Notes under the pieces: model-generated | Told to the model about the DNA's origin: nothing | What the model saw: the letters and a program-made list of their open reading frames with translations, nothing else | The model's database searches: none | DNA from: Microthyrium microscopicum | Lineage: Eukaryota; Ascomycota; Dothideomycetes; Microthyriales; Microthyriaceae | Length of the DNA: 64,000 nucleotides | Direction: 5' to 3' | Assembly: GCA_010405405.1 (NCBI GenBank) | Contig: MU004236.1 | Location: 1,246,070-1,310,069, forward strand | Position numbers and translations under genes: made by a program | Shown here: positions 32,155 to 44,559 of the stretch, piece after piece | How positions within the stretch are numbered: position 1 is the stretch's first letter | How the letters are laid out: every line of letters starts with the position of its first letter

Positions 32155-34661
32155 ATGAACGTATCTGTTCTGGGATGCACAATGCTTTATCGTTTCTCGT
32201 TCATTGCTGTCTCCCACTTGTTTAGTTATATCACCGTCTTCGTCACAGCTTCAGAGTTGAGTGACGACTCGCTTCTATGGGGGCCATATCGACCCAACTT
32301 ATATTTTGGCATCCGGCCTCGAATATCCAAAAGTCTCTCTCTGGGATTAATGTGGATCAAAAATGTTGATAGCAAGCCAGATTTCGAGAAGCTTCGTCAT
32401 ACATGCGAACAATCTGATGGTATGGCGGAGTACGGCTGGTCAATGTATGATCCACGAACCGGTGGAGTGCAGACGATATCTGATCCAGGAAACAATATTG
32501 ACCTGACGACCGAATTTGTCAAGATCACCGACGGCAGTCAAAAAGGCAGTTGGGGTACTCGGGTTCGTGGTTCTTTCAGAGACGCCTCCCATTCAAGCAA
32601 CGTCAGCCTCATCTGGTACATTTTCATGGAGAGTGATGACACCAAATCAAAACCGAATACGCTGGAATGCCAAAAAGGTGCTGGACCCGCTGGTGTAGAA
32701 TGCCACGGCTATAGTCATGGACTCGACTCATTTACGATCCAGTCCCCTCCAGTAAGGACCGGCGACGCAGCATTCTTGAACGTCCAAGGGCTCCGAATTC
32801 CTGATAATCAATTATGGATGGCAAAGGAGAATTTTGTGAAGATTCACAAGGCTTCAAGGCCTAATTCACTGGCAAGTCACCAGACAGAGAACAACGTTTA
32901 CTATGTGGAGCATATGTTCAGCCGCGATTTCGAATTCGACATCTTGTTCACCCCAAGTCAATCACAGAAGACAATGTCCGCTAATGCTTTGACGGAAGCA
33001 TTGAAGCAGGCAAATTCCACATCCTTAGCTCGATTTGATGCTGCATTTCGGCCAAAGAGCCCTTTCGATGGGGCACAGTATTCAAAGTTTTCACAATCAC
33101 TCCTGTCAAACTTACTGGGAGGCATCGGCTTTTTCTCTGGATCCAGTCTTATCGACACCTCGGATCAATCAAAGTACGAAGAAGAGGCCATCAAAACCTC
33201 AACTCACTCCGTCAACGAGCACACAAAACCCGAGTTGGGAAAGCCGGTGGAGTTATTCTCAAGCGTTCCTTCAAGACCTGTCTTCCCTCGCGGCTTTCTC
33301 TGGGACGAAGGATTCCACCAGCTTCTAATCCTGGAATGGGACTTGGACCTGTCCATTGAGATGCTGCAAAGCTGGCTCTCCGTTATGGATGAGCGCGGCT
33401 GGATTGCGAGGGAGTTCATCCTAGGACCGGAAGCGCGCAGCAAAGTTCCTTATGAGTTCCAGATTATGTATCCAAACCACGCTAACCCTCCGACGTTGTT
33501 TCTTGCGGCTCAAGCTATCACACAGATATTCTCTAAGGAGCGACCTTATCACGGACGCGCATCCAAATATCTGAAAAACAAGAACCTCGCAGACCAGGTA
33601 CTAGATGAGATATTCTTCAAACTCAATAAACAATACTCCTGGTTCAGAGATTCGCAAAAAGGCAACGCAAGCTCTGCACAATCGGCAGATGTATATCGCT
33701 GGCGAGGACGAACCTCTCAACATATCCTTGCGAGCGGATTAGACGACTATCCTCGTCCTCAACCTCCGTCTTTGTTGGAGCTTCATGTCGATGCAGCCAG
33801 CTGGGTTGATTTAATGGCGACAGTTCTCAGAGACATGGCAAGATCTCTAGGCCGTACGGATTCAAGAGTGTTTGAAGACCAGAGAGTTACTATCAAAGCT
33901 AGCCTGGACAGTATCCACTGGTCACCAGAGTCTCGAGCGTATTGTGACGCTGTACCCAGCGGGACTGGCTTTTCGCAAGTTTGCCATCTTGGCTATGTCT
34001 CGTTGATGCCGTTTCTTCTAGGTTTACTGGATCATGATGATCCAAAAGTGGGTGATATGCTGGACCTCATTCGAGACGAAAAGAAGTTATGGAGCCCTCA
34101 TGGGCTTCAAAGCTTGAGTAAGTCGGATGAGTTCTATGGGAAAGATGAGAACTATTGGCGAGGTCCGATATGGATCAACATCAATTTTCTTGCCATACAA
34201 CGACTTTTGGTACGTAAAAGCATCTTGCCTTAGCAGAAGCAGAGGCTCCAGATCTAACATAGTCACTGCAGGACATATCGCAGAAGGAAGGTCCATATCA
34301 GGCCAGAGCGCGAATGATCTATAGTGAACTGCGACGCAATGTAGTATCGACCGTGTATGAGTCCTGGAAGATTACTGGATACGCGTGGGAGCAATACAAC
34401 CAAGACACCGGTGCTGGCCAGAGAACGCAGCACTTCACAGGCTGGACAGCGCTGGTTGTGAAGATCATGGCCTTTCCGGACTTGGAAGATACCACACCGC
34501 TGGTTCCATTCTACAGAAGCCCAACGGAATCGACAAGAGGATTCCTCTTTCTGAATTTCTCCATTTTCGTCTGTCTACTGGTGCTTGCCCATCTCAACCG
34601 GGCACGAATACTACGCGTTGTGTCTTGGGTGCACGGAAATGTCTCCAGAAGGATGTTTTGA
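32155..34661 (+). CDS. mannosyl-oligosaccharide glucosidase (ER glucosidase I, GH63)
   Basis: Exons 32155-34209 and 34272-34661 with a 62 nt intron (GTACGT donor, TCTAACAT branch, GCAG acceptor) give 814 aa, close to yeast Cwh41 (833). An N-terminal hydrophobic segment (about residues 12-32) targets the ER. The beta-sandwich domain starts with LLWGPYRPNLYFGIRPR. The (alpha/alpha)6 domain carries FPRGFLWDEGFHQLL, LHVDAASW (Asp546, likely general acid) and GYAWEQYN (Glu725, likely general base). The enzyme trims the outermost glucose from Glc3Man9GlcNAc2 on new N-glycoproteins. A hydrophobic segment at about 775-793 followed by a basic tail suggests an extra C-terminal membrane anchor, beyond the usual type II layout. 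Catalytic assignments are by alignment from memory. Confidence 0.93.
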
Positions 34662-35814
34662 TGCTTGACGACATATGCTCATGTTCGAGTAGAAATGATT
34701 CACATTTCATTTTCGACACTCATGCTCTCATCGAAAGAGATTGGTGGCAGCGGATCTCCACAATCGATGGGAAACGTGCATTGAAATCAAACAGCTTGAA
34801 TGGTCGAAGTATGCGATACCGAAATTGCTGCAGCATGCATTATCAGTGAGAGTAGGAGCGATGGCAGTTGCATATTACTTCTGCACGATGTCTAAAGCTA
34901 TCACAAGATAAGCACCAAAGCACGGCAGTCCTCATTGCCCAATCTGTCCCCGGTAAGGAAACGACACTTCGACTCGTCCATAGAAGTTAAAAAGCGCTGA
35001 AATGAATGGCATGAACGTCTGAGTTATTCGAAATGACGCTGCCTTCATTGTTGCCCAGTCCAAGCTCATGATCCAATCATTTCACAAAGAATGAACTGAA
35101 ACACAATTACCATCATTTACCAGGATCCTTACGACCAAGATTATTCTAGAATATGTTAAATGGGTTTAAGCATAAACAGTTCGGAGAGAAAATCAGGGGA
35201 GCCGGTTGGGGTGGTTGGCCAATAGCAAGCTAGATGAGGCTGGGGAGAGCTGCAAGGCTGAGAGGCCCGAGCTCTGATGGTGCTTTTTCCGGCTTCGCTT
35301 TTGACCTTTGAGTATTAGGAATAGACCTCACGTATTTGTTTCTTCTGGAGACAAGTATGGACAAGTAAGCTGAAGATTACGGAACAGCTCCAACTTCAGT
35401 AAATTTTGTTGTCTCAGGGGCTCGAAATGAGCAAGCAGCAAAGGAAGGCGCAAAGGGTTCCCAAAGCTCCTTCCCAACCACCAAAAAGCACGGACCAGTT
35501 CCCAGCCTTGCATGGCAAGAACGACCTTCTTTTCTGCTTCACGCTTGCCTTGTATCCGAATCGTTCCTGCCATCTATTGGCAAGTCCACTTCAAAGGTTA
35601 AATTAACCCCTCGTCCTCATCTTCGCACTTCTTCTTCTTTTCTCCTCACCACTACTTCGGTAAATCTTGCAAATTCTGCTGCTATCATCAAACTCAATCA
35701 ATCAATCAATCAATCCACTTTCGCTATCAGCTCCAAATCAAGCACAGCCAGACACTTCTGTCACCACCCCATTATTCAACAAACCATCCACACTCAACCA
35801 ATCCATTCCTCAAA
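34662..35814. promoter_or_regulatory. intergenic; pyrimidine-rich promoter of the GPI protein gene
   Basis: Nothing coding is supported. From about 35610 to 35810 the plus strand is rich in C/T, includes an (AATC)n run near 35697-35715, and ends in a CTCAAA context directly before the ATG, as in highly expressed fungal genes. Confidence 0.5.
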
Positions 35815-36498
35815 ATGAAGTCATCCACCATTATTGCTGCCTTCACTGGCATGGCCAACGCCCAAACCCTCATCACTCTCACGGTGCCCGCCATCACGAC
35901 TGTTGTGACAGTCGAAAGCTATTCAGGCCAAGTCCTCAGCCTGACAGTTCCCGTCCTCTCGAACGGCGTGCCCGTTGCCAGTGTGGCCGGAGCGGCTTCT
36001 GGCGCCTTTGGCACCGCTGAATCTGCCTATTCTGCCTCTGAAGCTACTGCTCTCGCCTCCATCAGCGCTGCTCAATCAGCTGCCTCTGCCAACGGAGCAG
36101 CTGGAACTACGAGTGTCGTAGTTGGAACAAATACCTACGCGGTACCAATTCCATCAACATCAGGCCAAGCCACGCCTGCTTCCACTACTGTGGCTCCATC
36201 CTCTCCCGAAACCACCACCTCTGGAGCCGCCGAGACCACCTCATCAGCCGTCTCTTCAGCTGCAGCTGGTGCCACCACCTCGACTGGTGCGTCGACGACT
36301 GCCACTGCTTCCAGCTCTGTCACCACAATCACCACCAACGGAAGCACCTTGACCAGCACCACTCGTCCATCCACCACCACATCGTCAACTTCCGGTGCCT
36401 CTACAACTCCATCGGTGCCACCCAAGGGCGGATCTGGCAAAACTACAGTCAACTACTTCGTTCTCATCACCCTTGTCGTCATGGTCATGCTATCGTGA
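35815..36498 (+). CDS. GPI-anchored Ser/Thr/Ala-rich cell-surface protein
   Basis: A single exon of 227 aa. Residues 1-17 (MKSSTIIAAFTGMANAQ) form a signal peptide. The first third is a small hydrophobic/Ala-Ser domain with TVPAITTVVTVES. The middle (about 115-205) is a Ser/Thr/Ala/Pro run, expected to be heavily O-mannosylated. Small residues (GGSGK) and then a hydrophobic tail (about 212-227) form a GPI-attachment signal. Such proteins sit in the plasma membrane or wall as structural mannoproteins. There is no enzymatic domain. A proline-rich frame read off the same bases (36122-36352) is a shadow. The product class is clear; its role is not. Confidence 0.82.
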   Translation: MKSSTIIAAFTGMANAQTLITLTVPAITTVVTVESYSGQVLSLTVPVLSNGVPVASVAGAASGAFGTAESAYSASEATALASISAAQSAASANGAAGTTSVVVGTNTYAVPIPSTSGQATPASTTVAPSSPETTTSGAAETTSSAVSSAAAGATTSTGASTTATASSSVTTITTNGSTLTSTTRPSTTTSSTSGASTTPSVPPKGGSGKTTVNYFVLITLVVMVMLS

Positions 36499-36960
36499 GC
36501 AACCTAGCGAACTCTCTTGTCTTTCTATCCTGTACCATACCTTTGCCAAGGCATGATTAATACTATGATACCCATGATGCAGATGTACAGCGAATCCGGA
36601 ATGCGGCCATTACTGCCTGGCATACATTTGTCTTTCACTACCGGAGTTTTTGTTTTTTCTTCGTTCCACGATGGGACGGTAATGGTGTCTGAGTCGAATT
36701 GATAGACTCTCCTGCTGGTTTCACAAGCAGATATACGGGAACAGGGATTATGTGTTGATATGATGAATGTGCCACGTATATAGATAAACACAAAATCAAA
36801 CAGAATCTTCTAACTCGTCGTCCCGTTCTGTGACACGTTTAATGCCTGAAATATGGTTTGCTCCTAGATCACCCTGCAACATGCAATGTAGATAAGAGCG
36901 CTTAAGGTTCGTACTCAGACATCAGCACGTCAACGTGAATCAATTATCAACCATAGTCGA
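36499..36960. other. convergent 3' flanks
   Basis: 462 bp between the stop codons of the GPI protein and the ABC transporter. Only untranslated 3' sequence is expected; I see nothing further. Confidence 0.5.
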
Positions 36961-39187
36961 CTATGCAGTCAGCTCAGCTATCCGCTTCTCAATGTCGGGC
37001 ACAGCGCGAAGCTGCATATCAAGCTCATCTTTCTCACTGCAGACATATTAGCACAACTCCATCAATAATATGGGGACAGTTACTCTTCAAGTTGGAACCG
37101 CCTCTCGGCATCCAGCCGCGTAAACACATAATGACCCATGCCATCAAACTGCAGTATCATCTTGTGATATTTCCACAAGCTACGTCGATGTGACACCGTC
37201 ATCAGCGTAATGCCCAATCGCTTCGCCTCCTCATACATGACGCGCTCCACCTCCAGCGTCACACTGCTCGTGCACTCATCCAGAATCGCATACTGCGGCG
37301 CATGGTAGAACAGCCGTGCCATCGCAACTCGCTGCTGTAGCCCGCCAGACAGCACATCTGCCCACGTCTCTTCTGCATCCCAGCCATCTGGTCTGTCCAC
37401 GATACTGCTGATATCTAGCACTTTTAGGATGCGTAGAAGGTCTGCGTCTGTGGTTCCGCGGGCGCGCATTTCGCGTAGGTTGTCGGGGTAGATGATTTGT
37501 TGGCGCAGACTTCCGCGGCTCAAGTATGGGCGTTGCGGGAGGTAGAAGATTGCTTCAAAGGGGGGTTTTGTTACGGAGCCGCCGTACACGGGCCAGAGAC
37601 CGCCGAGGATGCGGAAGAGGGAGGATTTGCCGCAGCCATTTGGGCCGACGATTAGGAGATGGTCGCCGCGTTTGACGCTGAATGAGAGGGCGCGGACTAG
37701 GACGTCGCCGTTGGGGGAGACGATGGGCACGTTTTTGAATTCAATGTCTGGGCCTTCGTGGATTGTGCCGCGGCCGGCGAGGACGGCGGCGTTGGATTCG
37801 ATGGATACGGAGCTGACGAGGTTCTTTTCAAAGTGGCCGGCTTGAATGTCGGCGATGACGTCGAGGAGGGTGGAGACGCGGGCGGTGTAGCCGGCGAGTT
37901 CGGTGATTTCTTTGTAGCTGAACATTAGGCGGCCAAAGGCGTCGGAGGAGGATGCTAGTAGGCGGCGGCTGGTGATGAACGATTCGCTGCGGTCGCCCAT
38001 GGAGCCTACAGTGTCGCTGGCGACGCCTGGGACTTTGATGAAGACGGGGACGGAACAGAGGAGAAGGCCAAGAGCGCCCCAGAAGTACTTGATGACAAAG
38101 TCTTCCATGATGCCGTGGTAAAAGCGCCGCCGGAGGATGCGGTTGACGTGTTTGATGAGTGTAAAGTAGCCCTTGTCGAGGGTATCCTTCTCAGCTTCGT
38201 GGCCAGAGTATAGGGCGACTTCTTCGCTGTAGTCGATGAGTCTGCTGTGTTGGAAGCGGAATTCTCCCTCTAAGCGGGCTTCTTCTGCGACGTATTTGCC
38301 GAATGGTGGTGTGAGTGCTCGCATTAAGCTAGCTGTGACCTGGACTACAAGAGACATTATGAAAAGACCTTCTCCACCGACGCTTCGAGAGAGCGACCAG
38401 TTATATATGATCATGTCGAGAATAGGTTTAGATAAGCTGGAGTATAGCTCGGAAAGGGAGTTTGAGAATTTCGTTACGTCAACGGTGATAAGTTGATCGG
38501 CGTTTTTGATTCTATCGTCCAGTGATGATAATGTGTAGAATGTCATATTTGACAGATATTTGTTGTGTATGTAGTTGGTAAGACGAGTGCGGTATCGAAG
38601 TGCTAGTTTTGCTTGGTGATATGAGAGCTATAGAGCTATTAGACGTGTATGATGATATTGTTTGACGACCTTACCATTGAGTTCGTAAATGTAGCGGGAA
38701 CAGCTACCATCATCCACCAGACTAACCCCCATAAAAAGTCTTTCCCCTTCCCTCGCACTAGATTACTGACTAGTTTGCCGTCCAGCTCTGCGACGTATAA
38801 ACTCAGAAGGGTACGTAAAACCAAGAATATGCTATGGCTGATCAACAGCCGAAACTCTTTACTCTTCCATCCTGGTATGACAATCTTCAGTAATCTAAAG
38901 AGATTTTTGAAGAACTCGCGATCAAGCTCGACTTTCTTTCGCTTATGAGGATCTTGCACTGATCCTGAACCAAGCGCGGTCCTGCTCTTTGTAGGTCGAA
39001 CCGCCGCGCGTTGTTCAGATATGGCTGATCGGATGCGTTGTAGAACCGCGACGATGAGAGTAAGGAACACGGCGCGAGATATTGTTGAGCGATTTCGAAG
39101 GTATAAAGACACGAGTTGCTTGACCATGCGCTTGATGGAGGATTCGGAGACAGCTGGCGGCAAATGCAGCTTGGATTGAGCCGCCAT
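36961..39187 (-). CDS. peroxisomal ABC half-transporter (ABCD family, PXA1/PXA2-like)
   Basis: Three exons, 39187-38675, 38627-37084 and 37036-36961, join in phase to 710 aa. The first intron (GTAAGG donor, CTAAT branch) restores the family block NSML...[13 protein letters not shown]. Half-transporter layout: N-terminal membrane domain with the [13 protein letters not shown]-like motif, then one nucleotide-binding domain with Walker [10 protein letters not shown] (about 498), signature LSGGLQQR (about 596), Walker [10 protein letters not shown] (about 617) and the SHR H-loop. ABCD proteins dimerise and import very-long-chain fatty acids or acyl-CoAs into peroxisomes for beta-oxidation. I cannot tell whether this is the PXA1 or PXA2 partner. 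All ATPase motifs are intact. Confidence 0.93.
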
Positions 39188-40338
39188 TGCGGGGAAGTAG
39201 AGAAGATACCGTTGAAGCTGTATTTGATGGAAATGAAGTGGACTAGAATGGATCCATTTGAGATGTTAAATTCGGGCTTTTGGGGGTGGCTAGCACATGT
39301 AAAAGAGGTGAGGAGAGATTGACGTGTGTGTATGATCTGGGTATGGTACTTGGAATGATGCGTGACTTCCATGATCTTTCTTCGCATGTGATCCCCTCGG
39401 CCACACCAAGTTATCAACTACTAGCTTTCCCCACCACGTGGCATTTCATTTTCAACGGACTTTTCCACTTTCAAATCCGCAATGTTTATCCATTTCAAAC
39501 TGTAAATTTATCCATTCTATATCATCTAACAAATTGCCTCATGCATTTCTGGTGTGGCCGGCCTTGCTCTCTTAACAGCAATTGGAAACGTCTACGCGCC
39601 TACTTTGGGTAGAGTTGTAGCTGAACACTTTCACGATCCCACGTCCTACCATTTCAACTCTCCGTTGCCTCAAGTTGTTTCAGCAATATATCTTGCTTGT
39701 CTCAGGAGATACTCTAGAGTATATCTTCAATGTCAGAGCTGCCTCTTTTCTGTCTTCGACGCCCTATTCTTTAGTCTAGAACCACCAGAGGCCTTCATTG
39801 ACTGTGGCTCTGAATTTCATTATGGTACCATCCAGATCTGCAACATTCAGAGTCGTGAACTGAGTGGAACCAAAGTTTTCAAAATCGTGTCAATCTTATC
39901 TTGGCTGTTTGATCATGTAAAGTCAGGTAAATTATACACCATGGTGAAAGATCATTCTTCTTCCATCTCATAATCAAGGGTCCAAAGTTCGCTGAAGAAG
40001 ATAATGATGAAACTCATCTAGTACTGCGTCTCCTCGTCATGGATGCAATTTGGCTTTGCTTTTTGAATCGAGCTAAGTTGGTGGCCGACTCAAGTCATCT
40101 TTTTGCTTCGAACCTACCTACTTCTCGAGAAATGTTGTAAGAAGAAGATTGTTTTTAATTCAAAGATTAGGAAGCTGATCGATCTCACTAATCTGAAAAG
40201 AGCTAGCTTGGATCAAACCACGCTTTGCCTGTTACGGTCGTGCCAAGCAACCCCAGCATCTCGATATTTTTTTCTGTGCTTCAGTCAAGCTTTTCCTTCC
40301 CACTTCCTTCGAACTTTTTCCTAGCGAGACTTTGCTCC
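39188..40338. other. divergent intergenic region, ABC transporter and histidine phosphatase
   Basis: 1.15 kb. The longest plus-strand frame (39554-39973, 139 codons) starts without an ATG and shows no motif, signal or splice support. The region is probably promoters and leaders only. Confidence 0.45.
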
Positions 40339-41259
40339 ATGCAACTTCGCTTCTTCTTAGTAAGACACGGAGAAACTGTTGATAATGTAGCTAATATCAT
40401 GTAAGCATTTGATGTTCTGCTACCGTCATGACGATTTTTGCTTACCATTCACAGTGCTGGAGTGCGAGACTCTCAACTCACCAACCATGGCTTTCAGCAA
40501 GCAACGCGACTGGGCCAGTACCTCAACGCAAGTGGAATAGATATCACGCATGTATTTGCTTCGCCTCTCCAACGCGCAACCATAACTGCCCAACAAATCA
40601 TTTTGGGCCAGCCGGAGAAGAATCGAGAGAGCATTCCTCTGATCCCTGCACCTTCGCTTCGCGAACAAGATTACGGTCTCTTGGAAGGAGCTCGGTACGA
40701 TGAATACCGTCGTGGAGGATCGGGCATGGCCAGTGTTGAGACTAACGAGATGATGACTGCTCGCGCCGCACAGTTCATTGACGAGTTTCTGGAACCGGTG
40801 GCCAACAACCTAGCATCAGCCACAGTGGTGATTGTGTCACACGGCAGATTTCTTTGCAGCCTCTGGCCGCAGTTGCTCTCCAGATTCAATCCAGAAACGA
40901 TTATCTGTGACCAACAGCTGATGGTTGCTAGCAACACCATCACTTTGCAGCGCATTGGTGCTTGGTCCAACACTGGCTACCTAGAGGCCATGTTCGAGAG
41001 AGATGTACCTGAGGATGTATCAAACAACGTATTGGCCCCTCCTGCGATTGTACTTTCTCAAACAGTTCGCCCTGAACTGGACGAAATATCCAACTTGCGA
41101 ATTCTCTCAAGCCGCTGGAATTTGCGTGTATCTGCTATCAACAGCCTGGTTCATCTTCAAGGCTTTAAGAAAACTCGCGGCATCGGTAGTGCTCGATACG
41201 ACTCTCGTCAAAGCACATTGGACAAGTTCTTTCCAGGGCAACGAAGTTCGCCAAGCTGA
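40339..41259 (+). CDS. histidine phosphatase (phosphoglycerate-mutase-like) with C-terminal PIP-box-like motif
   Basis: Exons 40339-40400 and 40455-41259 (GTAAGC donor, CTTACC/CAG acceptor side) join in phase to 288 aa. The active-site LVRHGET places the phosphorylated His at residue 10; FASPLQRA supplies the second Arg; VSHGR carries the second catalytic His. The fold is the branch-1 histidine phosphatase used for small phosphorylated metabolites or protein phosphates. After the domain, about 90 residues lead to QSTLDKFF (273-280), which fits the PCNA-interacting consensus QxxLxxFF exactly, followed by a Gln-Arg-Ser tail. The substrate is unknown. A further spliced 3' exon is conceivable but not required. 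Confidence 0.88.
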
Positions 41260-43785
41260 TACGAACCACTGTATGATGCGGTCTACTCTCAGGCCGCGCA
41301 TAATCAGCTTGCGTGGGTAGGTTGAGCTGACCGACTTGTCATCAGTCACTCTTACGAGCGGTCACAATACTTCGCAGAGCCTCCCGAGCTCCCCGGCTCA
41401 GGTATCTTGTACTGCCAGATCACAGCCTAGCTCTGTTGACAAATCTGATATTCAATTTGCGATCTTGGATAAACAAAGTAAGTACCTTCACCATTCCTTT
41501 CTGTCAACATCATATGATGATACATACTATTCACAGACCTGTTCTGAATATTCAATGTGGACCACGATAAAATCCAACTGCTGTCTGATATGATGCCTAC
41601 CAACCCCTCTCTGTCATAAATGAGCTATTCTGAACCAAGACTAATTCCTTCAGGTTGCTGTCCACATTCGACGCCTTGCTGTAAAACGGAACTAGTGATC
41701 TGCCATTTTCGACCAACCAAGAGCAATGATGCAGGTTTTCAGGTTGCTGTTAAAGCTGGCATGCAAATTTAGGAATTAAAGAACGTTGCACCAGATCAGC
41801 CCCGCACTGCTTCTCGCATGGGTATCCATATCTGTCAATGTCAACTTGTATGTACAAGCACGACTCAAGTAGTTCTTTTTAGTGGTAGCATCGAATCCAA
41901 TCATGCTTCTGTTTACCCGGCCGGCAACCGTCCGTATCTAAATCTTACGTATCAATTGAGTTGTTTACTTGTCCTGTCTGATCAAGATAGGTAAGTTGAA
42001 AAGAAAATAAGCCTCAAGGACCTTTTTTCACATGCCCCACAATGCTTCATCCAGGTGCCAATGGTATCGTGGTACTAGCCGCATCACTTTCTTTCGCCCT
42101 GCCGGAAGGATTTGATCTAATGCCAGTTACAAGACCCACTTTGGTTTTTGGCCGGCGAATTACACATCGTTTACGACTGGTTCGTCAAACTTGTCGAACT
42201 TTTTTGTTCTTGGAGTTTGAGCTGTCCTCCGCCGTCCGACAGTTTTCGCTACGGTGTCAAAGACACGGTTCTGACCTTTCTAGGTGCGGAAGCTTGCGAA
42301 ACATGAACGCTACTTTCGCGATCCCGTTCTCCGCTCCCGCAACATTCCGCCTTCCCCGAAGGCTAGGTACAATGCTAACGTGATTATGCGAAAGCGAAGC
42401 GGGAAGACATTTAATCTTCAATGGCGGAATCGGCTAGGTGCGCACAGTAAGAATGGCGCATAAGAACACGCACACTGGCAAAACGCTGAAAGTGATATTG
42501 CCAGCACGAGTGGGGTGGATCAACTGAATATTTGAAAATATCCACGCGAAGTAGCATGATATCGAATTGATACTGAACAGAAAAAAAAGTAACTTGCTTC
42601 ATAATGCAGAGAGAGAGAAAAATCAATTACTACTGGGACCAACGAGCGACCGTTGACCGCTGTTATTTTGTCCTTTGGCTGTAATATCAGGCCTATCGGC
42701 AGGCGTGAATGCAGCATTTATGCTGGTTGCTCTGTAAAAAGCCGAGCTTTGCCCAAGTTCATGCAGTGTGCTTCCCTTGAGCTGGCTTCGCTGGATGAAA
42801 GCAATGTACCTAGCTCGTAGAAAATGGCTGGTAGGTACATGGAGTGGGCCTGTTTGAAATGGATGATAATGCTATTGGCCATGGGGAGCTGGTTACTGTT
42901 GGGCAGAACTGGTGCAGGATTAACAAGATCTTCGGATGATGCTTGGCCATGCGAATGCAGGTTGGTACCAGAGACATGTTGATAATTCAGTAATTCTCAG
43001 GTTGGAAATGCTGTAAAAATGTGCGGCAATCGAGATTATAAAAACTAGTGTCGTGAGCGGGAGCCGGAAACAGCTCCGCGATATTGGTTCTAACTTCTAA
43101 ATGAAAGGGGTGTAGATATTACTGGAACGATGGAAAAGCAGGAGCAAATGGAAGACAAGGAACTGGGATGAGGGAGTTCAGAATCAAGCTGTTTCTTTAG
43201 AGGTTTTCCTGCACAAGAGCTGCAGGTTTCGCAGCAAGCATGCATGTTTAAGCGTCATGCACGGCGTTGAAATGCAGACAGAATCTCCAAGGTGGTTGAG
43301 TGGAGTGACTTATTCTTTTGGTGGTGAGATTAAGCTTTCATTCTCAATTTTGGGGTTTAAGCCTTGACAAAGATGTCAATCAATAATTCAACGCGGTGTC
43401 AGTCAGGTGGAAAGAATTCGTACGTTTTGTGAGGCGATATTGAGGTGTTGAGAGTACTACTAGTATGATAGGTATGATCTCCTTCCGTTGTATGATTAGC
43501 GAGGCGGTGTTTTATGCTGCGATTATTGTATGAAAAGAAGCTTCGATGAAGCGGTCCTTGGTCGACGATCTGGGGTTCACATCATTCCATTTATCACAAT
43601 CTGAAGTTACATCTGGTACGGATTGCATGTGCTGCAAACTTGGCGAATCGTTACTAATTGCATTGATACAAGCTCTCTCAAAAGACCGGCTATTGAGTGA
43701 CCAACAACATTATCGATTGCCGCCCGTTAACCTGCAGTTAACAATGGCAATCCTAGAGGATGTGATGCCGGCATGCAGCATAATA
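41260..43785. other. long gene-free stretch before the transposon nest
   Basis: 2.5 kb of normal composition. Frames at 41336-41593, 42042-42383, 42411-42717 and 43546-43851 are short, mostly lack a good ATG, and carry no motif; the last runs into the transposon end. I saw no tRNA, inverted repeat or RIP signature. It may hold promoter or non-coding RNA sequence, but nothing shows it. Confidence 0.5.
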
Positions 43786-43861
43786 CCTCTGCTGCGCGTT
43801 CTGTGGTTATACAGGGCAAAATCTGGCCTATTGATTCAGCTGCAGATCTAGGATCTGATTA
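43786..43861 (+). repeat. left terminal inverted repeat of the DNA transposon
   Basis: Inverted copy of 62312-62388, preceded by TA at 43784-43785. The five or so mismatches are C/T or G/A, plus one single-base gap. Confidence 0.9.
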
Positions 43862-44349
43862 AATCGCACAATAGGATCAAGGAGTACGTTAGTATATAGA
43901 TTTATATATAATTAGACTATTAGTAGCTATAAAGTAATGCTAGTTTTATAGTACTCCCTAGTAATCTAAAGATAGGCTAAAAATACAGATTTTAGAGTAA
44001 GAATTCCTCGCTAAGGACACATTATAATTAATTAATCTTTATATCGTTCAAAAGCCTAAAAGAGCTATATTCCTATCAAATTATTAGCAAATACCCTTAT
44101 CGTTATTATTCCTTATAATTATATTAAATAAACGTCCTACATTAGTAAAGATTAATCCTAACGCTACTTAATGCCCTACCTATAAGAAGAAAACTAGAAT
44201 ATCAACACCTAAGATAATAGCAGACATACCTACCTAAATTATAAGTAAAATAAGCTAAAATAATGCTATTCTTCTAGGAATAGCTCCTATAGCATCTTAA
44301 GATCTCTATACCTTCTAAATACCTATAGAGAGCTAAACACAAAGCCAAA

Positions 44350-44410
44350 ATCCTAGCTCTTTAATAATAATTCCTAGCTCTTTAACGATAATTCCTAGCT
44401 CTTTAATTAG
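44350..44410. repeat. three tandem 20-21 bp units
   Basis: Three consecutive copies of a unit reading ATTCCTAGCTCTTTAA plus a few variable bases. They lie inside the left arm of the DNA transposon, ahead of the plus-strand fossil frame. Multiple copies near a transposon end could be transposase binding sites; that is only a suggestion. Confidence 0.7.
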
Positions 44411-44559
44411 CTACATAGAAGAGACAGATAATAGGGCAAACGCTAGCTAGAGATCTTAATAGCCTAGATTTAATAAGTTAATAGAATCTTAGATCCTAGC
44501 GCTGTCATCATAACTAGAGGATAGTTTAAACAAGCCTATTTAAATTGATAACAAGCTAC

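Noticed and set aside
31599-32217. Overlapping frames of about 100 residues on both strands between the MDR gene and glucosidase I
   Set aside because: No motifs, poor starts and mutual overlap; chance frames in an intergenic region.
39554-39973. 139-residue plus-strand frame between the ABC transporter and the phosphatase
   Set aside because: No ATG start, no domain and no splice support; left unannotated.
41336-41593. Possible extra 3' exon of the histidine phosphatase (Ser-rich, 85 residues)
   Set aside because: The phosphatase frame already ends at a stop at 41259 before any usable donor, and the downstream frame has no independent support.
43546-43851. 101-residue plus-strand frame
   Set aside because: It runs across the left inverted end of the DNA transposon and has no motif.
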